Shown: positions 16,972 through 26,684, counted from the first letter of the stretch. The stretch is 64,000 nt of DNA from Proteobacteria bacterium UBA7415 (GCA_002470515.1 DKML01000015.1:397240-461239); one strand, 5' to 3'. Notes: generated by a model from the letters alone, not told the origin. Translations and numbers: made by a program.

Positions 16972-18759
16972 ATGCAAACACAACAAGAAATAGCAGCACA
17001 GCTGCCTGCTCATTTGCGTGCTTTTATTGCACAGCAAGACTACTCAATTTACACCGACCGCGACCAGGCTGTATGGCGCTTCTTACTCCAAGGTTTAGGT
17101 AACAACCTTGGCGTTTCTGCGCATCCAGTGTATGCAAAGGGTCTTAAAAAAGCGGGGATAAGTGTGGAGCATATTCCGAGGATCGAAGAGATCAACGACG
17201 CGCTCACCGCAATGGACTGGAGTGCCGTTACGGTAGATGGCTTTTTACCGCCCGCCGTATTTATGGAGTTTCAAGCCTTAAAGGTTCTACCCATTGCCGT
17301 TGATATGCGCAGCTTTGCGCAGATGCTCTATACGCCCGCGCCCGACATTGTTCACGAATCAGCAGGGCATGCGCCTTTTATCGCCGACGTTGATTATGCG
17401 GAGTTTCTACAGCGTTTCGGAGAACTGGGTATGCGCGCCGTCGCGACCCGCCAAGACATGGATGCATATCTCGCAGTGCGTCGTCTTTCGGTCATTAAAC
17501 AGCGAACAGACACTACACCAGAAGAAATAGCTAAAGCAGAGCAGGCCGTTGAAGATGCGAGTGCGGCGGTAACTGAATTGTCAGAGGCAGCACTTTTAGC
17601 ACGCTTGCATTGGTGGACGGTTGAGTATGGCTTAGTCGGTACGGTTGATGAATATCACATTTTCGGAGCTGGGCTGCTGTCGTCTCTTGGCGAGAGTACC
17701 AATTGCTTAGACGATAAAACGGTAATCAAAAAGCCATTGACCGTAGACGCCATTAATCAAGGTTATGACATTACTAAAGAACAACCTCTGTTATACGTTA
17801 CGCAAAACTGTCGTCACCTAACTCAAGTGTTGGAGGAGTTTGGTCGACAAATGTGTGTTAGCCAGGGTGGTTCACGTTCTTTGCGCACTGTCATTAAGGC
17901 GGTCACTGTAAATACGGCTCAACTTAACTCAGGCTTGGAAGTATCAGGTGTATTTACTGAAATGTTGACAGATGCTGTAGATAATCCAATCTTTATTAAA
18001 ACGACGGGGCCTACTCAGCTTGCGTTCCAAGGTGCCGAGCTGCAATCACAGGGAGTGGCACATCACCCTCACGGATTTAGTACTCCGGTTGGTCGGTTGA
18101 TTGATATGGAACGTTGCCTGAGCGAATACACGGTCGATGAATTACATAAGCACGGCATCACGATTGGCGAGAGGGTGGTTTTACGCTTTTTAAGCGGCAT
18201 AGTGGTTGATGGCAAATTGACCGCAGTAACGCGTCGAAAACAACGTAACCTGATTTTCACCTTTACCGATTGCAGCATGCACGATCAAGAGGGGACTGTT
18301 TTATATGACCCTGAATGGGGCACATTCGACATGGCTGTTGGTGATTCAGTTGTGTCGGTTTTTGGTGGAGCCGCAGACCTAACGGCCTATGGTGCAGAAA
18401 CATTGTTTGGCGAAATCATTAGTGTTGATAGCCAACCTAACCCTGTTGATCCAAAAGTGAATGCAATCTACGCTCATATTAGAAAGCTTAGAGAGTCGGT
18501 GGACACACAGAATGGTGCTACCAACATTCTGCCACAAGGAATAGCCAAAGAAGCCCACGAGCTTACCCCAAAGGCACTGCAGATAGCGGCCGATGACTGG
18601 TTGTTGTATTACGAGCTTTACGAGCTCGACCCCACTAATACTGTCGCAGAGCAGCAGCTAAAAGCATGTCTAGAAAAAGCTCAAAAGCACGGCGATCAGT
18701 CTACGCTCAGTTTGCTTAAGCAAGCCGAGCTTAACTTAGAAGCGGCACACGAAACCTAG
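16972..18759 (+). CDS. Aromatic amino acid hydroxylase, long form (phenylalanine-4-hydroxylase-like)
   Basis: A 595-residue iron- and pterin-dependent hydroxylase. The N-terminal half contains the iron ligands H128 and H133 (VHESAGHAPF) and E218 (WWTVEYGLVG), plus FGAGLLSSLGE and SRSLRTVIKAV segments. Classical bacterial phenylalanine hydroxylases are about 260-300 residues. This one has an additional C-terminal half of about 280 residues with no domain I recognise, although long hydroxylases of this size are known in other bacteria. It probably converts phenylalanine to tyrosine using tetrahydropterin and O2; other aromatic amino acids are not excluded. It may be co-regulated with the upstream Lrp-type gene, though the 179-bp gap allows its own promoter. 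Confidence 0.87.
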   Translation: MQTQQEIAAQLPAHLRAFIAQQDYSIYTDRDQAVWRFLLQGLGNNLGVSAHPVYAKGLKKAGISVEHIPRIEEINDALTAMDWSAVTVDGFLPPAVFMEFQALKVLPIAVDMRSFAQMLYTPAPDIVHESAGHAPFIADVDYAEFLQRFGELGMRAVATRQDMDAYLAVRRLSVIKQRTDTTPEEIAKAEQAVEDASAAVTELSEAALLARLHWWTVEYGLVGTVDEYHIFGAGLLSSLGESTNCLDDKTVIKKPLTVDAINQGYDITKEQPLLYVTQNCRHLTQVLEEFGRQMCVSQGGSRSLRTVIKAVTVNTAQLNSGLEVSGVFTEMLTDAVDNPIFIKTTGPTQLAFQGAELQSQGVAHHPHGFSTPVGRLIDMERCLSEYTVDELHKHGITIGERVVLRFLSGIVVDGKLTAVTRRKQRNLIFTFTDCSMHDQEGTVLYDPEWGTFDMAVGDSVVSVFGGAADLTAYGAETLFGEIISVDSQPNPVDPKVNAIYAHIRKLRESVDTQNGATNILPQGIAKEAHELTPKALQIAADDWLLYYELYELDPTNTVAEQQLKACLEKAQKHGDQSTLSLLKQAELNLEAAHET

Positions 18760-18764
18760 TAACG

Positions 18765-19853
18765 CTAACGAGTTATTTTGTACAGCGTTCCGCTGGGGCC
18801 ATCGGTAAGTATATAGATAGCGCCAGTGGGACCAACGCGTACATCTCTAATACGCGCTTTGATCTCAGGAAACATGCTGTGTTCTTCGCTGACGGCTTCC
18901 TCTTGCATTACTAACCGGCGCACATTTAGACCCATTAAACCGCCAACAAACAAATTGCCATTCCATTCAGGAAATAAGTCGCCTCGGTAAATCGCTAAAC
19001 CAGATGGTGAAATTCCGGGCACCCATACTTTAATGCCATCAACCATTCCTGGTAAGGTTTTATAAGGGGATACACGAGTGCCGGAGTAATTTACGCCGTA
19101 GCTTGCCGCAGGCCAGCCGTAGTTACTGCCAGCGCTTATTACGTTAACCTCGTCGCCGCCTTTTGGTCCGTGTTCGTGCTGATATACAACGTCCGTTGCA
19201 TAATCAACGGCCAATCCTTGTGGGTTGCGATGGCCATAAGACCATACGTAGCCGTCGCCACCTGATTGGTTTGAAAATGGGTTGTCGGCAGGCACCTCAC
19301 CATCTTTAGTAAAACGTAAGATCTTGCCCAAATGGCTATTCTTGTCTTGTGCTGCATTCCGGTAATCACCACCATCTCCGGTGGAAAGTATAAGTGTATC
19401 GTCGGGTAAAAAGGCTAGACGTCCGCCATAGTGCTTGCCTGTATCAAAGGTTACTTTGCCCGTAAAAATTGGCGTTACATCGGTAAGTCCTTCTGCCCCT
19501 AACTGCGCCTTTATTACGCGTGTGGAATGCGCACTTGAATTGCCATGTGCAAAGCTTAAATAGAGAGTGTTGTTTTGTTCAAAATTGGGGTCAAGAACCA
19601 CATCAAAGTAGCCGCCCTGTTTGAAGTAGTAGGTGTTGGGTGCTCCGGCAAGGGCCTCGCCTACCGTGCCGTCTGCGCTAACACGAATCAGCTTGCCCAC
19701 TTTAAGAGCAATTAAGTAGTCGCCGTTGGGCAGGAACGCAATGGACCACGGTTGATTTAAATCGCTTGTTAGCGTTTCTACTTTGTAATCTAGTGCTTGC
19801 GCATGCGTTACAAATACGCAACTTGCTAAAAGAATGAAGATCAGTTTTCGCAT
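18765..19853 (-). CDS. PQQ-dependent sugar (aldose) dehydrogenase, exported
   Basis: About 362 residues from the ATG at 19853, which is chosen over an upstream ATG because it begins a clear signal peptide (MRKLIFILLASCVFVTHAQA) and has AGAGGCAAG before it. The mature part is a six-bladed beta-propeller of the glucose/sorbosone dehydrogenase type: NQPWSIAFLPNGDYLI, GGDYRNAAQD, YSYGHRNPQGLA-like and HEHGPKGGDEVN motifs, with ISPSGLAIYRGD near the end. It would oxidise aldoses in the periplasm with PQQ as cofactor. No PQQ biosynthesis gene is in the window. It converges with the hydroxylase gene 5 bases away. Confidence 0.9.
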   Translation of the reverse strand: MRKLIFILLASCVFVTHAQALDYKVETLTSDLNQPWSIAFLPNGDYLIALKVGKLIRVSADGTVGEALAGAPNTYYFKQGGYFDVVLDPNFEQNNTLYLSFAHGNSSAHSTRVIKAQLGAEGLTDVTPIFTGKVTFDTGKHYGGRLAFLPDDTLILSTGDGGDYRNAAQDKNSHLGKILRFTKDGEVPADNPFSNQSGGDGYVWSYGHRNPQGLAVDYATDVVYQHEHGPKGGDEVNVISAGSNYGWPAASYGVNYSGTRVSPYKTLPGMVDGIKVWVPGISPSGLAIYRGDLFPEWNGNLFVGGLMGLNVRRLVMQEEAVSEEHSMFPEIKARIRDVRVGPTGAIYILTDGPSGTLYKITR

Positions 19854-19921
19854 GGTCTTGCCTCTGCTTGATTGGATGGGTAAAGTGTAAGGCCCTGGAT
19901 GCGTACACGAAGTCAAAATTC

Positions 19922-20359
19922 ATGATTAATAATTATTTCGCCCGTTATATTTTCGCTGTTGTTGTTACTTATTTGATAACGGTGCTTATAGTGAGCTATT
20001 TGAACACCAGCAGTATTGTTGCGATGGGTGTGGAAATGACTCTGTACGACAGGCTCAATACAGCATGGTTCGATCTGCTTGGTATGGCGAATTACTACTT
20101 GCCTATTATCGCTCTGTCTCTTGTTATCGCCTTCGTACTCATTAAGAAAGCACTCTACCGTTTGGTGGGCGATGGTGCTTTTTCATACGCGTTGTCAGGT
20201 TTTCTTGGTATCGCGGTTATGCATCTCACGCTAAAACACCTATTCGATTTATCGGTGTTTGATCTTACGCCGGCCTTACTTGGCTTGATGTTACAGTGCG
20301 CGGCCGGCGCTGTTGGTGGTTGGACATTCTATCGCTTACGCCCTTCTGGACAGGGTTAG
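19922..20359 (+). CDS. Small inner-membrane protein of unknown function
   Basis: From the ATG at 19922 the product is 145 residues with about four transmembrane segments (ARYIFAVVVTYLITVLIVSY near the N-terminus, then YYLPIIALSLVIAFVLI, a central helix around GFLGIAVMHL, and LLGLMLQCAAGAVGGWTF). An upstream ATG at 19868 would add 18 polar residues and overlap the promoter of the divergent dehydrogenase, so 19922 is preferred. I do not recognise the family. It is followed 5 bases later by the thioesterase gene, so both are probably in one transcript, and it is divergent from the sugar dehydrogenase. Confidence 0.7.
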   Translation: MINNYFARYIFAVVVTYLITVLIVSYLNTSSIVAMGVEMTLYDRLNTAWFDLLGMANYYLPIIALSLVIAFVLIKKALYRLVGDGAFSYALSGFLGIAVMHLTLKHLFDLSVFDLTPALLGLMLQCAAGAVGGWTFYRLRPSGQG

Positions 20360-20364
20360 ACGTA

Positions 20365-20835
20365 ATGGCTGTTTATACCGGAGATGTGCCTGCTGCGTTG
20401 CAGGGTTATCAGTATATCTTTGAGCGAGAAATTGCTTGGGGGGATATGGATGCCATGAAGCACGTTAACAATACTCGCTACTTGCATTTTTGCGAGTCGG
20501 CACGCATCGAGTTTTTACGTACTCAAACGCAATGGAATGATGACAGAATTCCAGGCGAAGCAGATGAGATAGGCTTAGCCCTCGCTGAGGTAAGCTGTAG
20601 ATACAAAGCACCGGTGGTTTACCCCGATACATTATTGATAGGTCTGGGCGCACAAAAAATTGATGCGAATAGTTTTGAGCTCAAACACGTGATGTATTCA
20701 CAGTCGCTGCAGTTGATAGCCGCTGAGAGCATCGCGCGTATGGTGAACTATAATTTTAAGGCTCTGCAAAGAGTGAGTTTCAATGATTCGCAAAACGAAT
20801 TTTTGCAGCAATTTTCCACACCGAGTACACTTTAA
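20365..20835 (+). CDS. Acyl-CoA thioesterase (hotdog fold, 4HBT family)
   Basis: About 156 residues from ATG 20365. The motif WGDMDAMKHVNNTRYLHFCE is the signature of the 4-hydroxybenzoyl-CoA thioesterase/YbgC group, with the Asp that acts in catalysis; Arg in ESARIEFL is also conserved. Cytoplasmic; it hydrolyses acyl-CoA thioesters, substrate not predictable. A longer reading upstream overlaps the membrane protein gene and would lack any conserved sequence. The start lies 5 bases after the previous stop. Confidence 0.88.
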   Translation: MAVYTGDVPAALQGYQYIFEREIAWGDMDAMKHVNNTRYLHFCESARIEFLRTQTQWNDDRIPGEADEIGLALAEVSCRYKAPVVYPDTLLIGLGAQKIDANSFELKHVMYSQSLQLIAAESIARMVNYNFKALQRVSFNDSQNEFLQQFSTPSTL

Positions 20836-20907
20836 GTCATCGGACGCTGGAGCCACTCTCCAGATAACTGCACCAGACAATCACTCTAGACAAACGAGAG
20901 GAAATTC

Positions 20908-22017
20908 ATGAAAACTAAAGCAGCAGTCGCGTTTAAAGCAGGCGCACCCTTAGAGGTTGTAGATGTTGATTTACAGGGCCCTCAAGAAGGTGAAGTTCTT
21001 ATAGAAATAAAAGCAACGGGTGTGTGTCACACTGATGCATTCACTTTGTCTGGTGATGATCCAGAAGGTGCATTTCCCGCCATTCTGGGGCACGAAGGCG
21101 CTGGCGTGGTGGTAGAAGTAGGAAAGGGCGTAAAGTCGGTTGAAGTGGGCGACCACGTAATACCGCTTTATACACCTGAATGCCGCGAGTGCGACTTCTG
21201 TCTTCACCCTAAGACCAACCTCTGCCAAAAAATTCGCGAGACTCAGGGCCAAGGCTTGATGCCCAATGGCACTAGCCGTTTCTCTTTAGACGGCGAACCT
21301 ATTTTGCATTACATGGGCTGTTCGACTTTTTCTAACTACACGGTTATGCCGGAAATAGCGGTGGCGAAAGTCCGTAAAGATGCGCCGTTCGATAAAATTT
21401 GCTACATCGGTTGCGGTGTTACTACAGGCGTCGGCGCTGTAGCGTTTGATGCCAAGGTTGAGCCCGGCAGTAATGTAGTGGTGTTTGGATTGGGCGGTAT
21501 TGGCTTAAATGTTATTCAGGGCGCTAAGATGGTCGGTGCCAACAAAATTATTGGCGTTGATCTAAATCCTGCGCGTGAGAACTTGGGCAAGCATTTTGGC
21601 ATGACCCATTTTATTAATCCAAAAGACGTGGATAACGTGGTTGAAGCGATTATTGAACTGACGGGTGGCGGTGCGGACTACAGCTTTGAATGCATTGGTA
21701 ACGTTAACACCATGCGACAAGCGTTAGAGTGCTGTCACAAAGGTTGGGGCGAATCGATGATCATTGGTGTCGCTGGTGCGGGACAAGAAATCGCCACTCG
21801 GCCTTTCCAACTAGTGACGGGACGAGTATGGCGAGGTACCGCTTTCGGTGGTGCACGTGGGCGTACCGATGTACCTAAAATTGTAGATTGGTACATGGAT
21901 GGCAAGATCAATATTGATGATCTAATTACGCACACAATGCCACTGAGTGATATCAATCATGCGTTTCATCTGATGCACGAAGGTGAATCAATTCGCTCTG
22001 TTGTTTTATACGATTAG
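20908..22017 (+). CDS. frmA: S-(hydroxymethyl)glutathione dehydrogenase (class III alcohol dehydrogenase)
   Basis: A 369-residue zinc alcohol dehydrogenase. The catalytic zinc site ([27 protein letters not shown]) and the structural zinc cysteines ([15 protein letters not shown]) are complete, as is the NAD-binding [13 protein letters not shown]. Class III features include [12 protein letters not shown] and the C-terminal RSVVLYD. It oxidises the formaldehyde-glutathione adduct to S-formylglutathione. With frmB downstream it forms the standard formaldehyde detoxification pair, which fits the formaldehyde-producing demethylation genes at 555-11,077. A good ribosome site (GAGAGGAAA) precedes the ATG. 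The usual repressor gene frmR is not present next to it. Confidence 0.96.
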   Translation: MKTKAAVAFKAGAPLEVVDVDLQGPQEGEVLIEIKATGVCHTDAFTLSGDDPEGAFPAILGHEGAGVVVEVGKGVKSVEVGDHVIPLYTPECRECDFCLHPKTNLCQKIRETQGQGLMPNGTSRFSLDGEPILHYMGCSTFSNYTVMPEIAVAKVRKDAPFDKICYIGCGVTTGVGAVAFDAKVEPGSNVVVFGLGGIGLNVIQGAKMVGANKIIGVDLNPARENLGKHFGMTHFINPKDVDNVVEAIIELTGGGADYSFECIGNVNTMRQALECCHKGWGESMIIGVAGAGQEIATRPFQLVTGRVWRGTAFGGARGRTDVPKIVDWYMDGKINIDDLITHTMPLSDINHAFHLMHEGESIRSVVLYD

Positions 22018-22040
22018 AGCGCATTACAGCCAATGCTAGA

Positions 22041-22066
22041 CTGACGCTTTTTAACCAAAGCGTCAG
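22041..22066. repeat. Perfect 10-bp hairpin between frmA and frmB
   Basis: The arms CTGACGCTTT and AAAGCGTCAG flank a 6-base loop (TTAACC) 24 bases after the frmA stop. No T-run follows, so full termination is unlikely. It may trim or stabilise the frmA mRNA 3' end or tune frmB expression; alternatively it is a regulator site for frmB. Confidence 0.5.
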
Positions 22067-22134
22067 ACTCACTGCAAATCATAAGTTACCTGCGAGCTTG
22101 CCTGTTTTAGGCGTTCGTCAGTGGAGAATTATAA

Positions 22135-22974
22135 ATGTTAGAAATAGCGTCCAACGTTAAGTGTTTTAACGGCCAGCAGATTCAATACAAACATAAGTCA
22201 GATTTTTTGGGCTGCGAGATGCAGTTTTCTGTATTCCTGCCACCCCAATCTGAGCACGAAGCCGTACCTGTTTTGTATTGGTTGTCAGGACTTACCTGCA
22301 ATGATCAAAACTTTGTAACCAAAGCGGGTGCGCAACAATACGCTAGCGACTTAGGTATTGCGATTGTATGCCCGGACACTAGCCCGCGTGGCGATGGCGT
22401 GCCGGACGATCCAGAGGCTGCTTATGACTTTGGTTTGGGAGCCGGGTTTTACGTAAATGCGACACAGAAACCCTGGAACCAGCATTATAGGATGTACGAT
22501 TATATCGTGCATGAGTTACCCAGTTTACTCAAGGAGGTCGATGGGCTCGATACGGGTCGTGCAAGCATCTCTGGGCATTCGATGGGTGGCCATGGAGCCT
22601 TAAGTATCGGTCTTAAAAATCCCGACAAATACCGTTCGGTTTCGGCCTTCTCGCCTATCGTTGCACCTACGCACTGCCCTTGGGGACAAAAAGCTCTAGG
22701 CAATTACATAGGCGCTGATAAAACAGCTTGGGCGGATTACGATAGTTGTGAGTTAGTGGCTAAAGCTTCCGAACAGCGACCGACGTTAGTCGATCAAGGT
22801 ACCAGCGACAATTTTTTAGAAGAACAGCTTAAAACTGAACTGTTGGTTCAAGCGTGTGAGAAAGCCAACTATCCGATGACTATTCGGATGCAAGAAGGGT
22901 ATGACCACTCGTACTTCTTTATCGCGACGTTTATTCAAAGCCACTTAGAATTTCACAGCCAGCACTTAAGTTAA
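22135..22974 (+). CDS. frmB: S-formylglutathione hydrolase
   Basis: A 279-residue alpha/beta hydrolase of the esterase D family. The nucleophile Ser lies in GHSMGGHGAL; the Asp (VDQGTSDNFLE) and His (DHSYFFIATF) of the triad follow in order. The CPDTSPRG and LSGLTCNDQNF stretches are diagnostic for S-formylglutathione hydrolase. It releases formate and glutathione, completing formaldehyde oxidation started by frmA, 117 bases upstream. Confidence 0.95.
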   Translation: MLEIASNVKCFNGQQIQYKHKSDFLGCEMQFSVFLPPQSEHEAVPVLYWLSGLTCNDQNFVTKAGAQQYASDLGIAIVCPDTSPRGDGVPDDPEAAYDFGLGAGFYVNATQKPWNQHYRMYDYIVHELPSLLKEVDGLDTGRASISGHSMGGHGALSIGLKNPDKYRSVSAFSPIVAPTHCPWGQKALGNYIGADKTAWADYDSCELVAKASEQRPTLVDQGTSDNFLEEQLKTELLVQACEKANYPMTIRMQEGYDHSYFFIATFIQSHLEFHSQHLS

Positions 22975-23006
22975 CGCGACTTGTCGTTTGACTAAACGCG
23001 AGCGCC

Positions 23007-23624
23007 TTAGCCAGCCTTAGCCTGCATCCATCGCGCGGCAGCAATCATCACGCTACCGATAATAAAGAAGGCGGCGCTTAGACCAATCAGGTTTATAAAG
23101 ACTTGCATGTAACCATGCGCAGCCGCATCTAAGAAAGGGTAGGGGTATTGTTGCGAAAAGCTTGAGCGGATGAGCGCATAAACACTATAAATCAAAGGCC
23201 AAGCAATCCATTGGGCGGGTAAACGCCAGTGAAGATCAGAGCGGGTAATAAAGCACAGCCACCAAGTTAACGCCGCTATTGGCGCAATGGTGTGTACCAA
23301 GTGATCGGCTAGGAGCGCTAATCCTTGTGGGTCCCATAAATGCGCTAACAAAGCGTGATACACCAAACCAACCCCAGTGAGCGACATAACGAATGCACTG
23401 ACCGTTGAGGTGCGGGGTGTCCTCTTGGCCCACGCAATACGAAACATAATGACCATCACAAAAAAGTTGGTCAGAACCGTAAAGAAACGCGAGAGTTCAA
23501 TCAGCGCTGCGGAGATAGAGCCCAGGTCTATTGTGGATAAATAGATTCGCAATACGAGGCTACTGAAAATCAATAGCGCTATGGCTAGCGCAAAGCGTTT
23601 GGCGGTAAGAGTGTAAAGGTGCAT
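23007..23624 (-). CDS. Pr6Pr family integral membrane protein
   Basis: 205 residues with six predicted transmembrane segments. The pattern (LSRFFTVLTNFFV, then HLVHTIAPIAALTWWLCF, and WPLIYSVYALIR followed by YPYPFLD) matches the Pr6Pr family, related to the FAR-17a/AIG1 membrane proteins. No enzymatic function is established for bacterial members. It stands alone, convergent with frmB, and a short AT-rich gap separates it from the next gene. Confidence 0.8.
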   Translation of the reverse strand: MHLYTLTAKRFALAIALLIFSSLVLRIYLSTIDLGSISAALIELSRFFTVLTNFFVMVIMFRIAWAKRTPRTSTVSAFVMSLTGVGLVYHALLAHLWDPQGLALLADHLVHTIAPIAALTWWLCFITRSDLHWRLPAQWIAWPLIYSVYALIRSSFSQQYPYPFLDAAAHGYMQVFINLIGLSAAFFIIGSVMIAAARWMQAKAG

Positions 23625-23752
23625 TTGGAGCTCTATTAATGTCTATTAGTCTTAGACCTTATTAATAACACCGGTCGCATTCACTGGCAAGCCGATGTTT
23701 TCCTCGCTTTCGTGCAAGTATGGACTAGGGGTGCTAACATTTTTTCTAAGAC

Positions 23753-26494
23753 CTATAAGCCTGGGGCCATCCAATTACCGTCTGAGTCAGCGTCTACAAA
23801 GATAGGGTTTGAAAATGCATAGGGACTTATATGGTCGTACACTTTTCTATAATCTTCGGTGACTGGTCCTTTTACCTCTATCGTCACAAAACTGTCTTTT
23901 TCGAACGAAAGAGTAGTGCTCAGTTTTTGCACGCGGAGCGTGTTATCCAGAGCCAACGTTTCGACTGTTTCGCCATTTATCTGGACTAACATCTCGGCTA
24001 CGGGTATCCAGTCCGTGCTAATTACCGTAACGTCTAACTTGCCTGTCTTGCCAGTAATGGTTGATCCCATTTTCTGACCATTGACTGATACTTCTAGCAA
24101 CGGTCCGTTAGAGCCATAGGCATCACCTTGCTTTAGTGTGCCTACAAACTCATCTAAATCGAATCCCGCAATGGAGTCATCGGTCATGGCCACCATTGTT
24201 CGTGGCACACCTACTTGTTCGTGATACCCGTGTGAGTCGCTGTTGGCGACGCCAACAATCTTGAAACCTTGCTTGAGGAATGAGAGCCAGTCTTTACGCA
24301 CAGCGTCCAAGCGAACCTGATAATTTTCGTGCCCTGGGTTAATCACTTCCAAAATATCAAAATCGATGTCTCGTAAACCGGTCTCGGGGTCCGCCTCGAT
24401 CAATGTGTTATTGGGTCTAGAGTCAATCGGTAGGTCTGGTTGATAAGGATGCCCTGCTACCCCCATGTGTTCTAAGAACTCTCCCTTATTAATATGGTCT
24501 TCATAGTCGTTTGGAAGCTCGCCACTCAAAGTGAGGTCGTTGCGGGGGTGATTGAGTTGCACCAACGCTTCAGGGTGTTTTTCACGGACGTGCGCAATAA
24601 TTTCGCGCATTCGTTTATCTTCGTGATTTACCATGCCACGCGCGAACTCAAGTGGTTCAGGTGGGTACGGGAAAAAGTTTACATGCCCCGACGTGTACGG
24701 CAACCGTTTGGTGGGCAACAGACTTGTGACTTCAGAAGCGGGAATCGACACCATGCTATCAGCGAGTCCCATACGGGCAATAATGGGGTTAAAGTCTGTG
24801 GGTAGGTCATGCTCGCTCGACACCATTACTTCGGCGTGTTCAGCGGCGAAACTGCGAACTCGCTCTTGATCCGAAAATGTATTATCGAAACTGGTGCCAG
24901 AGTGAACGTGTAGGTCGCTCGAAATGTAGCCAATTGAATTCACTTGCCTTACGGGCACATCGATATCTAAGGTTACATTCTTAGCATCAGCAACGTTTAA
25001 AGTCGTGCGGGTTATAGAGTGCTCAGGGCCCTTGGTAGCAAGTACCTCGTATTGACCGACGGGAAGCAGTACATCTTTTCGGTCATCATCAAGACCAGCT
25101 AGAAAAACATGGTTGTTGCGATGGAGAGTCGTCAACCCATCAGCCTCCATAGTCGATGCTTGAGTAAGATGATCGTTAAAGCTCGGGTTGGGTGTGTCTC
25201 CAAGACCGAGAAAAATTAGCCGCATTGCTTCTCCTTGAGGCAAGGACACTTGAGCAATACTTGGTAGTTCTAATGTGCCAAGGTTAAGGGCTTCTTTTTG
25301 TACAGAAAAGGATGTTGTCGTGCTTCGATCGCCCAGGCCTAAGGTTCTCACCTGGTAGTCACCGCTAGGCAACAAAAAGTTAAGTTCGCCTGCCGAGTTG
25401 GGTATCACATGGGTAACGGGTGTTCCGTCGGCCAGTTCTACATGCACCGCAATTTCACGTTCTAGTGCTTTCGCAGTGACGGCGTAAACAGTTTGAGTAG
25501 TATTGGCTTTAAACAATTGATCGGTAATGCCGGCCACATCACCTCGTTTAGAGACGTAAATTGATTCGTTGAGAATCAATAAATCACCAAACCCTAAGGA
25601 CAAGAGTGGTACCTGTAACAATTGAATCCAGCCGACCGATGAACCATCGCCAATATAGAATGAGTCACTTAGTACTAGCATCGCCGTCGACTCGTTATCA
25701 GCAAGAACAAAGTGAGGCAGGGCATATCGCTCACCATCGGCATTAACGCGCTGTGCGGACTCTAGCTGCCAACCATAACTAATGGGTGCTTCTACCGACG
25801 GCGGGGTTATTGTAATGATTGTATCTGCCGGGCGCGCTGCAACCGTCATCGCACTTACACCGCGAGAGACAAAATCTTCTTGCTGAAAACCGTTGGAGCG
25901 ATTGATGTGTGTGCTTGAAAAAACGAAAGGTTCTAGCGCACGATAATTAAAGTGTAGAGGGGAAATTAAATTAAAGCTGTCTGAATCATCGAGCAATCTA
26001 TACCGCTTCTCTATCTTTAATTCCGTCGGGCTCGCTGCATCAAAGTAATAGCGTACGGTCATTTCCGCGTTGTCATACGCAGAGACTACGTGTACCTCGT
26101 TGCCGTTAACGACGGATACCGATTGTGCGTCAAAGCGTTTGCCTTGCGACCCATCAACCAAGTCTCCTGTTTCTAAAAAATATTCGTCCGCACGACCACA
26201 AAAACCTAAATCTCTTAGACTTCCGCCTTTAGGCGAAAGCTGACCTTCGTGATCTACGTCAGAAATGACGGCACAGAGTGTGCCGTTACTAAAAAACCAA
26301 TCGCCGATTCCACCAACTGCATCTGGGCCGCTGCGCATCGTGTCTGTTACGTTGCTGATGTCTATTTGAAACGCAACGACAGCTGAATTAGCAAACGTAG
26401 CACTGTGTATGAACAAAGATACGGTTACAGAAACGATGAACAATGAAAACTTACTTAGTGGCGCAATTAGACGCTTAGATAGAAATGAATACAT
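23753..26494 (-). CDS. Exported CehA/McbA-like metallohydrolase with PHP domain
   Basis: A large (913 residue) protein with an N-terminal signal sequence (hydrophobic FSLFIVSVTVSLFIHSATFA). About 500 residues of beta-rich sequence of unknown fold follow. Then comes a PHP-type metal-dependent hydrolase domain from about residue 525: SDLHVHSGTSFDNTF (metal-binding H-x-H), SSEHDLPTDF, VQLNHPRND and VGVANSDSHGYHEQ. CehA/McbA enzymes, known from carbaryl hydrolysis, share this domain. The substrate may be a phosphodiester, carbamate or other ester. It is probably periplasmic. The gene stands alone, and the C-terminal 100 residues look like a beta domain. Confidence 0.84.
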   Translation of the reverse strand: MYSFLSKRLIAPLSKFSLFIVSVTVSLFIHSATFANSAVVAFQIDISNVTDTMRSGPDAVGGIGDWFFSNGTLCAVISDVDHEGQLSPKGGSLRDLGFCGRADEYFLETGDLVDGSQGKRFDAQSVSVVNGNEVHVVSAYDNAEMTVRYYFDAASPTELKIEKRYRLLDDSDSFNLISPLHFNYRALEPFVFSSTHINRSNGFQQEDFVSRGVSAMTVAARPADTIITITPPSVEAPISYGWQLESAQRVNADGERYALPHFVLADNESTAMLVLSDSFYIGDGSSVGWIQLLQVPLLSLGFGDLLILNESIYVSKRGDVAGITDQLFKANTTQTVYAVTAKALEREIAVHVELADGTPVTHVIPNSAGELNFLLPSGDYQVRTLGLGDRSTTTSFSVQKEALNLGTLELPSIAQVSLPQGEAMRLIFLGLGDTPNPSFNDHLTQASTMEADGLTTLHRNNHVFLAGLDDDRKDVLLPVGQYEVLATKGPEHSITRTTLNVADAKNVTLDIDVPVRQVNSIGYISSDLHVHSGTSFDNTFSDQERVRSFAAEHAEVMVSSEHDLPTDFNPIIARMGLADSMVSIPASEVTSLLPTKRLPYTSGHVNFFPYPPEPLEFARGMVNHEDKRMREIIAHVREKHPEALVQLNHPRNDLTLSGELPNDYEDHINKGEFLEHMGVAGHPYQPDLPIDSRPNNTLIEADPETGLRDIDFDILEVINPGHENYQVRLDAVRKDWLSFLKQGFKIVGVANSDSHGYHEQVGVPRTMVAMTDDSIAGFDLDEFVGTLKQGDAYGSNGPLLEVSVNGQKMGSTITGKTGKLDVTVISTDWIPVAEMLVQINGETVETLALDNTLRVQKLSTTLSFEKDSFVTIEVKGPVTEDYRKVYDHISPYAFSNPIFVDADSDGNWMAPGL

Positions 26495-26684
26495 GCTTGT
26501 TTCTTGGGGTTAGCTAAAAGGGGGCAGGAAATATTGATACAACAGCACACGCTAGTTACTTAATCGATCATCTTAATTGGCAACTTGATGGCTTGCAAGC
26601 AAGCGTGTTAGGCAAAATAGATATGGGACACGCGCAGGATTTTAATACAGAGAGTTCGCCGAAATGGCTACTGTTTGAGCGCTA

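Noticed and set aside
19868..19921. Longer start for the small membrane protein gene
   Set aside because: It adds polar residues, overlaps the promoter area of the divergent dehydrogenase, and the ATG at 19,922 starts a membrane helix directly.
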